DNA of 64,000 nt from an uncultured Modestobacter sp. (GTDB taxonomy: Bacteria; Actinomycetota; Actinomycetes; Mycobacteriales; Geodermatophilaceae): positions 1 through 64,000 of the forward strand of contig NZ_CANKUD010000006.1 of the NCBI RefSeq assembly GCF_947486615.1. Reading direction: 5' to 3'. The position numbers and the translations under genes are program-made. Positions 52,206-60,509 of the stretch are shown here, piece after piece. Under the pieces are notes generated by a model. The model was not told the origin of the DNA and ran no database searches. It was given only the letters and a program-made list of their open reading frames with translations. How positions within the stretch are numbered: the stretch's first letter is position 1; each line of letters starts with the position of its first letter.

Positions 52206-52946
52206 GTGCAGGCTGATCACTTCGTCCAGCAGAGACTGCTGACCCTCGCTGCGGAGGACGTCGCCCTCGCGCAACTCGCCCACCGCAAGCGCACCCTCCC
52301 CGAGCTCGCCGCCGTCGACGCCGCCGTGGAGGCGCAGCGGGCCCTGGCCGACGACGTCGTCCGGGCCGAGACGCAGGTGCGCGACCTCGACCGCGAGCAG
52401 AAGCGGCTGGAGTCCGACGTCGACACGGTGCGCCAGCGCGCCGCGCGTGACCAGGCGCGGATCGACTCCGGTGGGGCCACGCCGAAGGAGATCACCGGCC
52501 TGCAGCACGAGCTGGAGTCGCTGAACCGGCGGCAGGGCGACCTGGAGGACCAGGTGCTCGAGCTGATGGAGCGCCGCGAGGCCGCCGACGCGGCCCTGGC
52601 CACCGCTCAGGGCGGGCTGGCCGGCGCGCAGGCCCAGCAGGAGCGGGCCGAACAGGCACGGGACGAGGCCCTGGCGCAGATCGCCGAGGCCACCACGGCC
52701 CACCAGGCCACCCGCGACGAGGTGGCCGCCACCATCCCCGCCGACCTGCTCAAGGTCTACGACCGGGTCGCCGCGCAGACCGGGAGCACCGGCGCGGCCG
52801 AGCTCAAGGCCCGCCGCTGCCAGGGCTGCCGGATCGAGTTCTACGGCACCGAGCTGGCCTCCTACCGCAACGCCGACCCGCACACCGTGCTGCGCTGCGA
52901 GAACTGCGGCCGGGTGCTGGTGCGCACCGCCGAGTCCGGGCTGTGA
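52206..52946 (+). CDS. Coiled-coil protein with C4 zinc ribbon (CT398/DUF-type), 246 aa
   Basis: Residues about 15-190 form long alpha-helical coiled coils (LDREQKRLESDVDTVRQRAARDQ and LQHELESLNRRQGDLEDQVLELMERR). The C-terminus has a zinc ribbon with CQGCRIEF and CENCGRVL. This is the domain order of the zf-RING_7/CT398 family, which in actinobacteria sits between the Nif3 gene and the RNase H/phosphatase gene, as here. GTG at 52206 with TAGGTT six bases upstream suggests a leaderless transcript. Function unknown, possibly nucleic-acid linked. The next gene overlaps its stop by four bases. Confidence 0.87.
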   Translation: MQADHFVQQRLLTLAAEDVALAQLAHRKRTLPELAAVDAAVEAQRALADDVVRAETQVRDLDREQKRLESDVDTVRQRAARDQARIDSGGATPKEITGLQHELESLNRRQGDLEDQVLELMERREAADAALATAQGGLAGAQAQQERAEQARDEALAQIAEATTAHQATRDEVAATIPADLLKVYDRVAAQTGSTGAAELKARRCQGCRIEFYGTELASYRNADPHTVLRCENCGRVLVRTAESGL

Positions 52947-54037
52947 CCCGGCGCGTCATCGTCGAGGCCGACGGCGGGTCGCGGGGCAACCCGGGGCCGG
53001 CCGGCTACGGCGCCCTGGTCCGGGACGCCGAGACCGGCCGGGTGCTCGCCGAGCGGGCCGAGTCGGTCGGCCGGGCCACCAACAACGTCGCCGAGTACGG
53101 CGGCCTGGTCGCCGGGCTGCAGGCCGTGCTCGACCTCGACCCCACCGCCAGCGTCGAGGTCCGGATGGACAGCAAGCTGGTCGTCGAGCAGATGTCGGGG
53201 CGCTGGCAGATCAAGCACCCGGACATGAAGAAGCTCGCCGTGCAGGCCCGCGACATCGCCCGTCAGCTCGGCTCGGTCCGCTACACCTGGGTGCCCCGCG
53301 CGCAGAACGGCGCCGCGGACGCGCTGGCCAACAGCGCGATGGACGGCAAGCCGGTCCGCCGGGACCTGGCCGCCGAGCCGGTCGTGGTCGAGGACGACGT
53401 CCAGCCGGCCACCGAACCCGCCCCCGTGGTCACCACGCTCACCCACCTGCTGCGGCACGGGCGCACCGAGCACACCCCCGAGCGCCGGTTCAGCGGCAGC
53501 AGCGACCTGCCGCTGTCCGAGCTGGGCCGGGCGGATGCGGCCGCCGCGGCCCAGCACCTGGCCGGCCGGGGCATCGACGTGATCGTCAGCTCGCCGCTGC
53601 AGCGCACCCGGCAGACCGCCGAGGCCGCCGCCGCGGTGCTCGGCGTCCCGGTGGAGGTCGACACCGACCTGCGCGAGCTGGACTTCGGCGCCTGGGAGGG
53701 GCTCACCGCCGCGGAGGCCCAGCAGAAGAGCCCGCTGGCGTTCCGGCGCTGGTCCGGGGCCACCGACGTCCGCCCACCCGGTGGCGAGTCGATCGCGGAC
53801 GTCTCCGCCCGGGTGGCCCGTGCCCGAACCCGCATCCTGGAGCGGCACGCCGGGAAGACGGTGCTGCTGGTCAGCCACATGATGCCGATCAAGCTGCTGC
53901 TGGCCGCCGGGCTCGGGGTCGGTGACGACGTCGTCCACCGGGTGTTCCTGGAGGCGGCCTCGCTGTGCACGGTGACCTGGTCCTCCGACGGCCGCGCCAC
54001 CGTGCGGCTGGTCAACGACACCAGCCACCTCGGCTGA
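52943..54037 (+). CDS. Bifunctional RNase H / histidine phosphatase, 364 aa
   Basis: Residues 1-140 are an RNase H type I domain with catalytic acids in [39 protein letters not shown] and [12 protein letters not shown]. The second domain (about 160-360) is a phosphoglycerate-mutase-like phosphatase starting [17 protein letters not shown], with the phosphorylated His, and [13 protein letters not shown] with the second His. Mycobacterial Rv2228c has this fusion and removes RNA in hybrids as well as acting as a phosphatase. GTG overlaps the upstream stop as GTGA. Confidence 0.93.
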   Translation: MTRRVIVEADGGSRGNPGPAGYGALVRDAETGRVLAERAESVGRATNNVAEYGGLVAGLQAVLDLDPTASVEVRMDSKLVVEQMSGRWQIKHPDMKKLAVQARDIARQLGSVRYTWVPRAQNGAADALANSAMDGKPVRRDLAAEPVVVEDDVQPATEPAPVVTTLTHLLRHGRTEHTPERRFSGSSDLPLSELGRADAAAAAQHLAGRGIDVIVSSPLQRTRQTAEAAAAVLGVPVEVDTDLRELDFGAWEGLTAAEAQQKSPLAFRRWSGATDVRPPGGESIADVSARVARARTRILERHAGKTVLLVSHMMPIKLLLAAGLGVGDDVVHRVFLEAASLCTVTWSSDGRATVRLVNDTSHLG

Positions 54038-54135
54038 CCCAGCCGCCCCACCCGCAGGTCACGCCCACCGGCACCGGCCCGGGAGCGTGGACACTGGGTC
54101 CGACAGGTGACCAGCCGCCAGCCAGGAGCGCCCGC

Positions 54136-55161
54136 ATGACCGTCACGACCGCGCCAGCCACCCTCGTCGGGGACGAGCGCACGATGAGCGCCGCCGAGTA
54201 CGAGAGATGGGCTGCCGAGGTGCGCCGGCTGGCCGACGAGCGTGGTGCCGTCGTCCTGGCGCACAACTACCAGGTGCCCGAGATCCAGGACGTCGCCCAC
54301 CACACCGGCGACTCCCTCTACCTGTCCCGGGTCGCCGCGCAGACCGACGCCCGGGAGATCGTCTTCTGCGGCGTCCACTTCATGGCCGAGACGGCGAAGA
54401 TCCTCTCGCCGGACAAGACCGTGCTGCTGCCCGACCACGCGGCCGGCTGCTCGCTGGCCGACAGCATCACCGCCGAGCAGCTGCGCGAGTGGAAGGCCGA
54501 GCACCCCGGCGCCGTCGTGGTCAGCTACGTGAACACCACGGCCGCGGTGAAGGCCGAGACCGACATCTGCTGCACCTCGTCCAACGCCGCCGACGTGATC
54601 CGGTCCATCCCGGCCGACCGGGAGATCCTGTTCCTGCCCGACCAGTTCCTCGGTGCGCACGTCAAGCGGGTCACCGGGCGGTCGAACATCTCGATCTGGG
54701 CAGGGGAGTGCCACGTGCACGCCGGCATCAGCCCGGCCGACGTCCGGTCGCAGGTCGCCGCCCACCCGGACGCCGACATCCTGGTGCACCCCGAGTGCGG
54801 CTGCACCACCTCGGTGCTGGACCTGGTCAGCCACGGTGACCTGCCCGCCGAGCGCACCCGGGTGCTCTCCACCGGCGGCATGGCCGAGGCCGCGGCGGCC
54901 ACCCGCGCACCCCAGGTGCTGGTCGCCACCGAGGTCGGCATCCTGCACCAGCTGCGGGCGCTGAACACCGGCACCCAGTTCATCCCGATGAACGACCGGG
55001 CCGCCTGCCGCTACATGAAGATGATCACCCCGGCGAAGCTGCTGCACACGCTGCGCACCGGCGAGGGCGCGATCGACGTGGACGCCGAGGTGGCCACCCG
55101 CGCCCGTCGTGCGGTCGAGGCGATGATCGCCATCGGCGAGCCGGGCCGCGGCGGCGAGTAG
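54136..55161 (+). CDS. nadA: Quinolinate synthase A, 341 aa
   Basis: [4Fe-4S] enzyme that condenses iminoaspartate with dihydroxyacetone phosphate to quinolinate in NAD synthesis. Cluster and substrate motifs: [58 protein letters not shown] and [10 protein letters not shown], with three conserved Cys. GGAG lies eight bases before ATG 54136. nadB and nadC are not next to it, though actinobacteria usually have nadABC together, so the pathway here is split. Confidence 0.93.
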   Translation: MTVTTAPATLVGDERTMSAAEYERWAAEVRRLADERGAVVLAHNYQVPEIQDVAHHTGDSLYLSRVAAQTDAREIVFCGVHFMAETAKILSPDKTVLLPDHAAGCSLADSITAEQLREWKAEHPGAVVVSYVNTTAAVKAETDICCTSSNAADVIRSIPADREILFLPDQFLGAHVKRVTGRSNISIWAGECHVHAGISPADVRSQVAAHPDADILVHPECGCTTSVLDLVSHGDLPAERTRVLSTGGMAEAAAATRAPQVLVATEVGILHQLRALNTGTQFIPMNDRAACRYMKMITPAKLLHTLRTGEGAIDVDAEVATRARRAVEAMIAIGEPGRGGE

Positions 55162-55197
55162 CCGCCTCCTCGGGCCCCCAGCCGGCGGCCCCCTGGG

Positions 55198-55953
55198 TCA
55201 GCCGCGGAAGAACAGGTAGATCGAGACCGCGACGCCGAAGACGACGATCAGGACCCGCAGCGGGGTGCTCGGGATGCGCGTGGCGACCCTGGCGCCCAGG
55301 AACCCACCGAGCAGGCTGGCCGGGGCGCAGACCGCGACGTACTCCCAGGCGACCGGGCCCCAGATGCCGAAGACGACCACCGTCACCGATGCGGTGACCA
55401 GCGAGATCGCGCTCTTCATCGCGTTGGCCAGCTTCAGCCGGCCCAGCCCCAGGCCCAGCACGCCGACCAGGATCACGCCGAGCGCGCCGCCGAAGTAGCC
55501 GCCGTAGACGGTGGCCAGGAACAGGGCGACGTAGAGCCAGGCCGGGTCGCCGGGGCGGCCGGCCTCATCCCGGCGCTTGAGCCGGGTGGTCACCAGGGGC
55601 TGGGCGGCCAGCAGCAGGCTGGCCAGCAGCACCAGCACCGGGACGACGGTGTCGAAGGCCTCCGACGGCGTGGTGAGCAGCAGCACCGACCCGGCTGTGC
55701 CGCCGAGCACCGCGACGAGCCCGAACCGGATCATCCGGCCGCGCTGGCCCGCGTACTCCTTGCGGAAGCCGAGGACGCCGCCCACGTACCCGGGCCACTG
55801 GGCGATCGAGTTGGTGACGTTCGCGGCGACGGTGCCCAGGCCGAGGCCGACCAGGACGGGGAAGAGGATCAGCGACCCGCCGCCGGCGATGGAGTTGATC
55901 CCGCCGGCGAGGAGGGCGACCCCGGCGGCGATGAGGAGGTCGGCAACGGACAC
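55198..55953 (-). CDS. TauE/SafE-type membrane transporter, 251 aa
   Basis: About eight hydrophobic helices with the family's small-residue motif AGGINSIAGGGSLILFPVLVGLGLGTVAANVTNSIA near the N-terminus and GGYFGGALGVILVGVLGLGLGRLKLANAMK in the second half. This family carries sulfite, taurine or sulfoacetate-type anions across the inner membrane. The substrate is not determined. I chose GTG 55953, eight bases after TAGGCT on the minus strand, over an ATG at 55980 that would overlap the divergent gene. Confidence 0.82.
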   Translation of the reverse strand: MSVADLLIAAGVALLAGGINSIAGGGSLILFPVLVGLGLGTVAANVTNSIAQWPGYVGGVLGFRKEYAGQRGRMIRFGLVAVLGGTAGSVLLLTTPSEAFDTVVPVLVLLASLLLAAQPLVTTRLKRRDEAGRPGDPAWLYVALFLATVYGGYFGGALGVILVGVLGLGLGRLKLANAMKSAISLVTASVTVVVFGIWGPVAWEYVAVCAPASLLGGFLGARVATRIPSTPLRVLIVVFGVAVSIYLFFRG

Positions 55954-55961
55954 GGCCGCCG

Positions 55962-55971
55962 AGCCTACGGT
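55962..55971. promoter_or_regulatory. Overlapping divergent -10 boxes
   Basis: AGCCTACGGT holds TACGGT for the plus gene at 55979 (seven bases before its ATG) and, on the other strand, TAGGCT for the minus gene at 55953 (eight bases before its GTG). The two hexamers share two bases, so transcription in the two directions should compete. Confidence 0.55.
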
Positions 55972-55978
55972 GTCGGGC

Positions 55979-56338
55979 ATGCCGAAGGACGTGCGCGCAC
56001 TGGTCATGGCCGCCGGGATGACCGGCACCGGGGTGTTCCACCTGGTCCGCCCGCAGGCCTACGACTGGATGATCCCGCCGGAGCTGGGCCCGGCCCGCCC
56101 GTGGGTGCTGGGCAGCGGCGTGGCCGAGCTGGTCACCGCCGGGCTGCTGGCCGCGCCGGCCACGCGCCGGGCCGGGGGATGGGCGGCGGTGGGGCTGCTG
56201 CTCGGCGTCCTCCCCGCGCACGCGCAGACGCTGCGGGTGTTCCGCCACCGGCCGGGCAAGCTGGCGGTCGCTGCGGCCCGGATCCCGTTCCAGGTGCCGA
56301 TGCTGCAGGCCGCCCTCCGCGTCGCCCGCGCCCGCTGA
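55979..56338 (+). CDS. DoxX-like small membrane protein, 119 aa
   Basis: Four hydrophobic segments, with FHLVRPQAYDWMIPPELGPARPWVLGSGVAEL near the start, as in DoxX-like/DUF4345-type small membrane proteins. It contains a GLLLGVLPAHAQTLRVFRHRP turn and a C-terminal RIPFQVPMLQAALRVAR. ATG at 55979 overlaps the promoter region of the divergent TauE gene. The probable transcript is leaderless. No specific function can be given. Confidence 0.75.
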   Translation: MPKDVRALVMAAGMTGTGVFHLVRPQAYDWMIPPELGPARPWVLGSGVAELVTAGLLAAPATRRAGGWAAVGLLLGVLPAHAQTLRVFRHRPGKLAVAAARIPFQVPMLQAALRVARAR

Positions 56339-56347
56339 CCGCGGGGC

Positions 56348-57346
56348 TCAGCGGCCGCGGGCCGGTGGCGGCTCGGGGTCGGTGAGCCGGGGGCCGTCCA
56401 TCCGGCTGCCGGCCTGCTTGACCCGGCGCAGCACGGTGGCGGTCTCCATGCTGCGCACCGGCAGCGCGCCCACCCGCTCGGTGAGGAAGCGGTAGAGGTG
56501 CGCGGTGTCCCGGCAGGTCACCGCCACCATCAGGTTGACCGGGCCGGTGACCACCGCGGTGAAGGCGGTCTCCGGCTCGCGGGCCAGTGACTCCCCGACG
56601 TGGGCGATGTCGGCGGGGGCCACGCCCAGCCAGAGCATCGCGCTGACCGGGTGCCCGAGCAGCTCGTTGGCGATCTCCAGGTCGAAGTACAGCGCCCCGG
56701 CCGCGCGCAGCGCCTCCACGCGGCGGGCGACCCGGCTCTCCGACCAGCCGGTCACCCCGGCCAGTTCGGCGTAGGTCAACCGCCCGTCGGTGGCCAGCGC
56801 CGCGAAGAGCAGCTCGTCGTCGGTGTCCAGGGCCAGCGGGCTGGTCGGCGTCGTGGCCGGGACGGGCCGCAGCGCGGCGAGCTGGTCGTCGGTCAGCGGG
56901 TCCTCGAACCCGGTCCACTCGTACTTGCCGCCGACGTAGGCGTGCAGCACCGAGAACGCGGTCAGGTCGATCACCTGCACGGTGCGGGGCAGCCGGTCCA
57001 GCAGCAGCGCGTCGCGCTGGCGGGGCGTGCGGGGCCGGGTCGAGCAGGTGATCTCCGCACCCCCGGCGGTGATGCTGACCCAGGAGACCTCCGGACGACG
57101 GGCCAGCGCCTCGGCCACCGCGCCGGCCGCGGCCGGCTGGACCCGCACCCGGATGTGCCAGCTCGGCTCGGTGGTGGCGGGCGTCGCGAGGCCCAGGACG
57201 CGGACCACGCCGTCGGCCCGCAGTCGCCGCCAGCGGCGGGCCACCGTCTGCTCGGAGACGCCCAGCACGCCGGCCACCCGGCTGAAGGGCGCCCGACCGT
57301 CCACCTGCATGGCGTGCACGATCTGGCGGTCGATGGCGTCGATCAC
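56348..57346 (-). CDS. Double Lrp/AsnC-type transcription regulator, 332 aa
   Basis: Two AsnC-type halves in one chain. Half 1: helix-turn-helix with DAIDRQIVHAMQVDGRAPFSRVAGVLGVSEQTVARR and a RAM-type effector domain. Half 2: LDTDDELLFAALATDGRLTYAELAGVTGWSESRVARRVEALRAAG and a second effector domain (VTGPVNLMVAVTC). Lrp proteins normally have about 150 residues and dimerise, so this is an in-line dimer. GTG at 57346. It is divergent from the MFS gene, whose promoter it probably controls. Confidence 0.85.
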   Translation of the reverse strand: MIDAIDRQIVHAMQVDGRAPFSRVAGVLGVSEQTVARRWRRLRADGVVRVLGLATPATTEPSWHIRVRVQPAAAGAVAEALARRPEVSWVSITAGGAEITCSTRPRTPRQRDALLLDRLPRTVQVIDLTAFSVLHAYVGGKYEWTGFEDPLTDDQLAALRPVPATTPTSPLALDTDDELLFAALATDGRLTYAELAGVTGWSESRVARRVEALRAAGALYFDLEIANELLGHPVSAMLWLGVAPADIAHVGESLAREPETAFTAVVTGPVNLMVAVTCRDTAHLYRFLTERVGALPVRSMETATVLRRVKQAGSRMDGPRLTDPEPPPARGR

Positions 57347-57416
57347 GGTGACGATCCTGCACCAGTCGGGTCTGCCGTGGAGGATCCCGTCACGACCGCC
57401 AGGTCGGTACGCGTGT

Positions 57417-57436
57417 TGTCACGGGCAACCGTCACA
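57417..57436. promoter_or_regulatory. Near-perfect inverted repeat in front of the MFS gene
   Basis: TGTCACGG and CCGTCACA face each other across GCAA with one mismatch. The site ends eight bases before the MFS ATG and lies between it and the divergent Lrp-type regulator, so it is a likely operator for that regulator. Confidence 0.45.
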
Positions 57437-57444
57437 GTGGCGAC

Positions 57445-58974
57445 ATGCGCAAGTGGTTGCCGCTGGTCGCGATCTGCACCGGCACGTTCATGCTCCTCAT
57501 CGACGTCACCATCGTGAACGTCGCACTGCCCGACATGGCCACCGACCTGGACACCAGCTTCGGGCAGCTGCAGTGGGTGGTGGACGTCTACGCCCTCGCC
57601 CTCGCCGCGCTCGTGCTCGGCGCCGGCTCGCTCGCCGACCTGTTCGGCCGGCGGAAGCTGTACCTGATCGGGCTGGTGCTCTTCGCCGTCGCGTCACTGG
57701 GCTCGGGCCTGGCCCCCGACGCGGGCTCCCTCATCGCGGCCCGCGCCCTGCAGGGCGTCGGCGGGGCGGTCATGTTCGCCACCACCATCGCCCTGATCAA
57801 CACCAGCTACGAGGGTCGCGACCGGGGGACCGCCTTCGGCATCTGGGGCGCGGTGGTCGGTGCCTCGGCCGCGCTGGGGCCGATCCTCGGCGGCGCGCTC
57901 ACCGAGCTCTCCTGGCGGTGGATCTTCTTCGTCAACCTGCCGGTCTGCGTCCTCGCCGTGGGGCTGACGCTGGCCGCGGTGCAGGAGGCCCGGCAGCCGA
58001 ACGCCCCGCGCCCCGACGTCCCGGGGATCGCGCTGTTCACCCTCGGTGCCGGTGGGGTCGTGTTCGGCCTGGTGCGGGCGGCATCGGACGGGTGGAGCGC
58101 GCCGGTCTCCTGGGGGCCGCTGGTCGCCGGCCTCGCCGTCCTGGCCGGTTGGGTGCTGGTGGAGCTGCGCCGCCCGGCGCCGATGCTGGACGTCCGGTTG
58201 TTCGGCAGCCGGTCCTTCACCGGGATCATGGTCGGGGCGCTGGTGCTCAACGGAGCCGCCTTCGCCAACCTGATCTACACCTCGCTGTGGCTGCAGTCGA
58301 TCGGTGGGCTGTCCCCGCTGCAGGCCGGCTGCGTGTTCATCCCGCTGTCGGCACTGAGCTTCGGCGTCGCCGCAGGGGCCGGCCGCTTCCTGCAGACCCG
58401 GCCGCCGCGGCTGGTCCTCGGCGGCGGGCTGCTGCTGGTCGGTGCCGGCGGGCTGCTGCTGGGCCTGGTCGACGCCGACTCCACCTGGCGGGTGCTGGTG
58501 CCCGGTCTCGCCGTCCTGGGCGCCGGCGTCGGGATGGCCAACCCGACCCTGGCGTCCGCGGCGCTGGCCGCGGTGCCGCGCGAGCGCAGCGGGATGGCCT
58601 CCGGTGCGGTGAACACCGCCCGGCAGCTCGGCTTCGCCCTCGGCGTCGCGGTGCTGGGCAGCATCTTCACCGCCCAGGCCGCCTCGGTGCTCCGCGACGC
58701 CGGCGCGACCGACCCGGCCGACACCGCCTCGGCCCTCACCGCCGGGCAGGCCGGTCAGCTGATCGGCTCCGCCCCGTCCTCGGCACGGGCCGACCTCGCC
58801 GACCTGCTGGGCACCGCCTACGCCGGCGGCCTGCGCGAGGTCTTCCTCGCCTGTGGGGTGAGCGGCATCGTCGGCGGGCTGCTGGTGCTGTGGCTGGTCC
58901 GCGCCGCCGCGCCGAGTCAGGGCCACCAGGCGCCGCGGCCGGCGGAGCGGCCGCAGGACGTGGCGGCGCACTGA
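57445..58974 (+). CDS. MFS drug:proton antiporter, DHA2 (EmrB/QacA) family, 509 aa
   Basis: Fourteen membrane helices. The DHA2 signs are visible: motif D1-like DVTIVNVALPDMATDL in helix 1, motif A LADLFGRRKLYLIGLVLFAVASL, motif C GASAALGPILGGALTELSWRWIFFVN in helix 5 and GMASGAVNTARQLGFALGVAVLG. It should export toxic compounds or antibiotics across the inner membrane with proton entry. Its neighbour is a divergent Lrp-type regulator with a candidate operator between them. Confidence 0.92.
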   Translation: MRKWLPLVAICTGTFMLLIDVTIVNVALPDMATDLDTSFGQLQWVVDVYALALAALVLGAGSLADLFGRRKLYLIGLVLFAVASLGSGLAPDAGSLIAARALQGVGGAVMFATTIALINTSYEGRDRGTAFGIWGAVVGASAALGPILGGALTELSWRWIFFVNLPVCVLAVGLTLAAVQEARQPNAPRPDVPGIALFTLGAGGVVFGLVRAASDGWSAPVSWGPLVAGLAVLAGWVLVELRRPAPMLDVRLFGSRSFTGIMVGALVLNGAAFANLIYTSLWLQSIGGLSPLQAGCVFIPLSALSFGVAAGAGRFLQTRPPRLVLGGGLLLVGAGGLLLGLVDADSTWRVLVPGLAVLGAGVGMANPTLASAALAAVPRERSGMASGAVNTARQLGFALGVAVLGSIFTAQAASVLRDAGATDPADTASALTAGQAGQLIGSAPSSARADLADLLGTAYAGGLREVFLACGVSGIVGGLLVLWLVRAAAPSQGHQAPRPAERPQDVAAH

Positions 58975-58991
58975 CCGGGCAGACTCCGGGC

Positions 58992-59720
58992 ATGGCCACC
59001 GACTCGCTCCCGTTCCCCGACGACTGGCACCGCGCGCTGGTCGTGGCGGCACATCCGGACGACATCGAGTACGGCGCGGCGGCGGCGGTCGCGGCGTGGA
59101 CGGCGGCCGGCAAGGAGGTGCACTACCTGCTGGCGACCCGCGGCGAGGCGGGCATCGCCGGGCTGCCGCCCACCGAGGCCGGCCCGCTCCGGGAGGACGA
59201 GGAGCGGCGGTCCGCAGCCGTGGTGGGTGTGTCGGAGGTGGAGTTCCTCGACCACCGGGACGGCGTCCTGGTCGCCGACCTCGAGCTGCGCCGGGACCTG
59301 GCCGCGGCGATCCGCCGGCACCGCCCGGACCTGGTGGTCACCACGTGGGGCGGGGACACCTGGACCCCGCCGGCGGTGTCGCCGGGGGCGCTCAACAGCC
59401 CCGACCACCGGGCGCTCAGCCGGTCGGTCCTCGATGCGGTGGCCGACGCGGCCAACGAGTGGATCTTCCCCGACCTGGCGGAGACGCCGTGGTCGGGCGT
59501 GGAGTACGTCGCCGTCCACACCGTCGAGCGGCCGGCGCCGCACGTCGTCGACGTCGGCGATGCGGTCGAGACCGCGGTCGCCTCGCTCACCGAGCACCGC
59601 CGGTACCTGGCGGCGCTGTCCGACGACCCGGTCGAGGAGCAGGCCCGTCGACAGGTCGACATGGCGACGCTGACCGAGGACGGCGACCGCCGGGTGGGCT
59701 TCCGGCTGTTCTGGGGATGA
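58992..59720 (+). CDS. PIG-L family N-deacetylase, 242 aa
   Basis: A zinc deacetylase of the GlcNAc-PI/LmbE family. The AHPDDIEYG motif near residue 20 supplies metal ligands and the catalytic Asp, and a later NSPDHRALSRSVL gives the third His. ATG at 58992, 17 bases after the MFS stop. In actinobacteria relatives include the mycothiol enzymes MshB and Mca, but the sequence lacks enough specific signs to assign either. The substrate is unknown. Confidence 0.82.
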   Translation: MATDSLPFPDDWHRALVVAAHPDDIEYGAAAAVAAWTAAGKEVHYLLATRGEAGIAGLPPTEAGPLREDEERRSAAVVGVSEVEFLDHRDGVLVADLELRRDLAAAIRRHRPDLVVTTWGGDTWTPPAVSPGALNSPDHRALSRSVLDAVADAANEWIFPDLAETPWSGVEYVAVHTVERPAPHVVDVGDAVETAVASLTEHRRYLAALSDDPVEEQARRQVDMATLTEDGDRRVGFRLFWG

Positions 59721-59745
59721 CCGCCAGGTAGGCTGCCCGGCACGA

Positions 59746-60151
59746 CGGACGAGTCGGCTGGGCGGTCGCGTCGGTGGGGGAGACCCTGCCGCCGAGGAAC
59801 GTCCGGGCTCCACAGGGCAGGGTGGTCGTCAACAGCGACCCGGGGTGACCCGCGGGAAAGTGCCACAGAGAACAGACCGCCAGTGCTCGCACTGGTAAGG
59901 GTGAAACGGCGGTGTAAGAGACCACCGCACACCGGGTGACCGGTGTGGCTCGGTAAACCCCACCCGGAGCAAGGTCGAAAAGGGACGGCGGCCCGCCGTC
60001 GTCCTGCGCAGGCGATCGAGGGCTGCCCGCCCGAGCCTGCGGGTGGACCGCTCGAGCCTGCCGGCAACGGCAGGCCTAGATGGATGACCGCCCATCGGGA
60101 CGCCGCGAGGCGCCCGGGGACAGAACCCGGCGTACAGGCCGACTCGTCCGT
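59746..60151 (+). ncRNA. rnpB: RNase P RNA (class A)
   Basis: The RNA subunit that cleaves 5' leaders from tRNA precursors. Universally conserved blocks are present: GAGGAACGTCCGGGCTCC, then GGGTGACCCGCGGGAAAGTG with CCACAGAGAACAGACCGCC, and the end ACAGAACCCGGCGTACAGGC. The 5' segment CGGACGAGTCGGC is exactly complementary to the 3' GCCGACTCGTCCG, the P1 helix, which sets the ends at about 59746 and 60151. Strand is plus. Confidence 0.95.
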
Positions 60152-60197
60152 CGCCCCCGTCGCACCCGGGCCGCCAGCCCGCGGTGCGGCGTTCCCG

Positions 60198-60404
60198 TCA
60201 GCGCAGCGAGTCGCCGGCGACGTCGTCCACGATCGCCCGGAACGTGCGGGTGTCCACCTCGTCGTCCACCGTGACCCGGACGATGTCGCTCACCTGCTGC
60301 CGGGACGTCGTGCGGCAGGCGCTGACCCGCGCGGCGGCGATCAGCCGCAACTGGTGCAGGCGGGCGGTGGAGTCGGGGACCGGGGGAAGGCGGCGCTCGG
60401 GCAT
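60198..60404 (-). CDS. Small hypothetical protein, 68 aa
   Basis: ATG at 60404 opens a 68-residue basic-then-acidic frame (MPERRLPPVPDSTARLHQLR, later VRVTVDDEVDTRTFRAIVDDV) between rnpB and a GGDEF-EAL gene. TACCGT lies six bases before the ATG, compatible with a leaderless message. No family recognised. The reading-frame base bias looks like coding. Confidence 0.4.
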   Translation of the reverse strand: MPERRLPPVPDSTARLHQLRLIAAARVSACRTTSRQQVSDIVRVTVDDEVDTRTFRAIVDDVAGDSLR

Positions 60405-60509
60405 GGACGGACGGTAGGCAGTCCGTCCACCGTCGTCCGGCAGGTTCCGGCACCGTGTCGTCTCGAGTTCGTCCCTCCCGTCCCACCCGGCGCCAGGGCC
60501 CCGGTGGTG

